From contig CM055189.1 of assembly GCA_029224185.1 (NCBI GenBank), positions 22,868,055 through 22,932,054 of the forward strand: a DNA stretch of 64,000 nucleotides. Direction: 5' to 3'. A program made the translations under genes and the position numbers. Shown in pieces: positions 62,101 to 64,000 of this stretch. The DNA comes from Karalla daura. Taxonomy: Eukaryota; Chordata; Actinopteri; Chaetodontiformes; Leiognathidae. The notes under the pieces were generated by a model. It made no database searches. It was given only the letters and a program-made list of their open reading frames with translations, and was not told the origin of the DNA. Numbering within the stretch: position 1 is the stretch's first letter; every line of letters starts with the position of its first letter.

Positions 62101-64000
62101 CCGAGCGAGCGAGCCCAAACCCACCATTTGGGGTGTGAGCCGCCTCCGGGGTGGCCCACGCTCACTGGAAAAAGCAATCCCGAGGCCGGCTGTGGCCCCG
62201 GAGCTGAGATATTAACCCTCGCCGAAAGTGAAAAAAACGACCACCCCGGACCTGTCGTTTTGGCCGAGATCCCGACCCCGAGCGAGCGAGCCCAAACCCA
62301 CCATTTGGGGTGTGAGCCGCCTCCGGGGTGTCCCACGCTCACTGGAAAAAGCAATCCCGAGGCCGGCTGTGGCCCCGGAGCTGAGATATTAACCCTCGCC
62401 GAAAGTGAAAAAAACGACCACCCCGGACCTGTCGTTTTGGCCGAGATCCCGACCCCGAGCGAGCGAGCCCAAACCCACCATTTGGGGTGTGAGCCGCCTC
62501 CGGGGTGGCCCACGCTCACTGGAAAAAGCAATCCCGAGGCCGGCTGTGGCCCCGGAGCTGAAATATTAACCCTCGCCGAAAGTGAAAAAAACGACCATCC
62601 CGGACCTGTCGTTTTGGCCGAGATCCCGACCCCAAGCGAGCGAGCCCAAACCCACGATGTGGGGTGTGAGCCACCTCTGGGGTGGCCCACGCTCACTGGA
62701 AAAAGCAATCCCGAGGCCGGCTGTGGCCCCGGAGCTGAGATATTAACCCTCGCCGAAAGTGAAAAAAACGACCACCCCGGACCTGTCGTTTCGGCCGGGA
62801 TCCCGACCCCGCGCGAGCGAGCCCAAACCCACGATTTGGGGTGTGAGCGGCCTCCGGGGTGGCCCACGCTCACTGGAAAAAGTGATCCCGAGGCCGGCTG
62901 TGGCCCCGGAGCTGAGATATTAACCCTCGCCGAAAGTGAAAAAAACGACCACCCCGGACCTGTCGTTTCGGCCGGGATCCCGACCCCGAGCGAGCGAGCC
63001 CAAACCCACGATTTGGGGTGTGAGCCGCCTCCGGGGTGGCCCACGCTCACTGGAAAAAGCAATCCCGAGGCCGGCTGTGGCCCCGGAGCTGAGATTTTTA
63101 CCCTCGCCGAAAGTGAAAAAAACGACCACCCCGGACCTGTCGTTTTGGCCGAGATCCCGACCCCGAGCAAGCGAGCCCAAACCAACCATTTGGGGTGTGA
63201 GCCGCCTCCGGGGTGGCCCACGCTCACTGGAAAAAGCAATCCCGAGGCCGGCTGTGGCCCCGGAGCTGAGATATTAACCCTCGCCGAAAGTGAAAAAAAC
63301 GACCACCCCGGACCTGTCGTTTTGGCCGAGATCCCGACCCCAAGCGAGCGAGCCCAAACCCACGATGTGGGGTGTGAGCCACCTCTGGGGTGGCCCACGC
63401 TCACTGGAAAAAGCAATCCCGAGGCCGGCTGTGGCCCCGGAGCTGAGATATTAACCCTCGCCGAAAGTGAAAAAAACGACCACCCCGGACCTGTCGTTTT
63501 GGCCAAGATCCCGACCCCGAGCGAGCGAGCCCAAACCCACCATTTGGGGTGTGAGCCGCCTCCGGGGTGGCCCACGCTCACTGGAAAAAGCAATCCCGAG
63601 GCCGGCTGTGGCCCCGGAGCTGAGATATTAACCCTCGCCGAAAGTGAAAAAAACGACCACCCCGGACCTGTCGTTTTGGCCGAGATCCCGACCCCGAGCG
63701 AGCGAGCCCAAACCCACCATTTGGGGTGTGAGCCGCCTCCGGGGTGGCCCACGCTCACTGGAAAAAGCAATCCCGAGGCCGGCTGTGGCCCCGGAGCTGA
63801 GATATTAACCCTCGCCGAAAGTGAAAAAAACGACCACCCCGGACCTGTCGTTTTGGCCGAGATCCCGACCCCGAGCGAGCGAGCCCAAACCCACCATTTG
63901 GGGTGTGAGCCGCCTCCGGGGTGGCCCACGCTCACTGGAAAAAGCAATCCCGAGGCCGGCTGTGGCCCCGGAGCTGAGATATTAACCCTCGCCGAAAGTG
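59146..64000 (+). repeat. 18-monomer (3,186 bp) duplication, cut by the window edge
   Basis: Bases 59,146-60,814 match 62,332-64,000 at an offset of 18 units. Markers are ccatcccgg, gagcggcct (59,663 and 62,849), gatttttaccc and gccaagatcc. The left edge is g59145 against t62331. The match is still running at the window end, so the true length is unknown. Between the copies, gccaagatcc monomers at about 61,027 and 62,089 mark a 6-mer step. Confidence 0.82.

Larger units (their letters stand above)
1..64000 (+). repeat. 177-bp satellite DNA array, about 361 head-to-tail monomers
   Basis: Every part of the window is the same 177 bp unit in one orientation. Landmark distances are exact multiples of 177 (170 to 12,206 is 68 units; 13,801 to 63,361 is 280 units), except for two extra A residues at 12.67 and 13.38 kb. 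A counted H monomer (311-487) has 111 G+C of 177 and 16 CpG, about 0.93 of the number expected from its base composition. Differences between copies are almost all single substitutions. No coding gene, tRNA, rRNA, transposon or unique spacer interrupts it, so there is no other content to report between the blocks listed below. Nucleosome-length monomers in HORs are typical of centromeric satellites (alpha satellite 171 bp, many plant satellites 150-180 bp), so a centromeric role is plausible. A pericentromeric, subtelomeric or knob-like array is not excluded. I do not recognise the family. Confidence 0.98.

Noticed and set aside
32328..63947. A 10,539-codon open frame on -
   Set aside because: Antisense satellite frame. 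Its left limit is only a private c>t at 32,329 that makes a stop. No gene-like feature.
1..64000. CRISPR array
   Set aside because: There is no alternation of conserved repeats and unique spacers. The whole 177 bp unit is conserved and spacer-free.

Overview
The whole 64 kb window is one uninterrupted head-to-tail satellite DNA array. The monomer is 177 bp, about 63% G+C, with 16 CpG sites (15 to 17 in the variants). There are roughly 361 full copies plus a fraction at each edge, all in one orientation. I find no gene, RNA gene, transposon, inversion or non-satellite spacer. The period is rigid: the same landmark at 170 and 12,206 lies exactly 68 periods apart, and at 13,801 and 63,361 exactly 280 periods apart. 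The only net length changes are two single-A insertions near 12,67x and 13,38x. A nucleosome-sized monomer in a long pure array with nested higher-order repeats (HORs) points to a eukaryotic centromeric or other heterochromatic satellite. I do not recognise the family and cannot name the species. The G+C content and the CpG-transition pattern fit a nuclear genome with cytosine methylation, but that is inference.

Two main monomer types are interleaved. The common type (H) and the second type (D, 20 of the first 71 monomers) differ at five sites, numbered from the gccgag start: 18 G>A, 40 C>G, 43 T>G, 57 G>A and 62 C>T. Further marker variants (C: g69>t; S: c166>t; P: g118>c; BamHI type: a5>g with t176>c; TTGA type; and others) make the HOR structure readable.

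Layout. 1-15.2 kb: H/D array with 7- and 8-monomer HORs and a 2,655 bp (15-mer) duplication. 10.6-18 kb and 17.4-21.6 kb: local duplications with 32/33-mer and 10-mer offsets. 23.2-36.5 kb: an 8-monomer (1,416 bp) HOR carrying the P marker, with 7-, 9- and 13-monomer length variants. 36.4-38.4 kb: a 6-mer repeated twice. 38.9-40.7 kb: a 5-mer repeated twice. From 37.3 kb a new monomer class appears that carries a BamHI palindrome. 40.4-54.6 kb: three copies of a 13-mer (2,301 bp) joined by 7-mer and 17-mer segments, inside 3.4 kb and 5.5 kb duplications. 54.9-58.7 kb: an 11-mer tandem duplication. 59.1-64 kb: an 18-mer duplication that runs off the window.

Very long open reading frames run through the array on both strands. 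They are by-products of a period divisible by three with one stop-free frame per strand, and I do not call them genes. The interesting content is in the evolution and DNA structure of the array: nested segmental amplification, hybrid monomers, CpG-decay-like variants, and a compact cluster of non-B-DNA motifs (dyads, a four-tract G-rich element, a palindrome) in every monomer.
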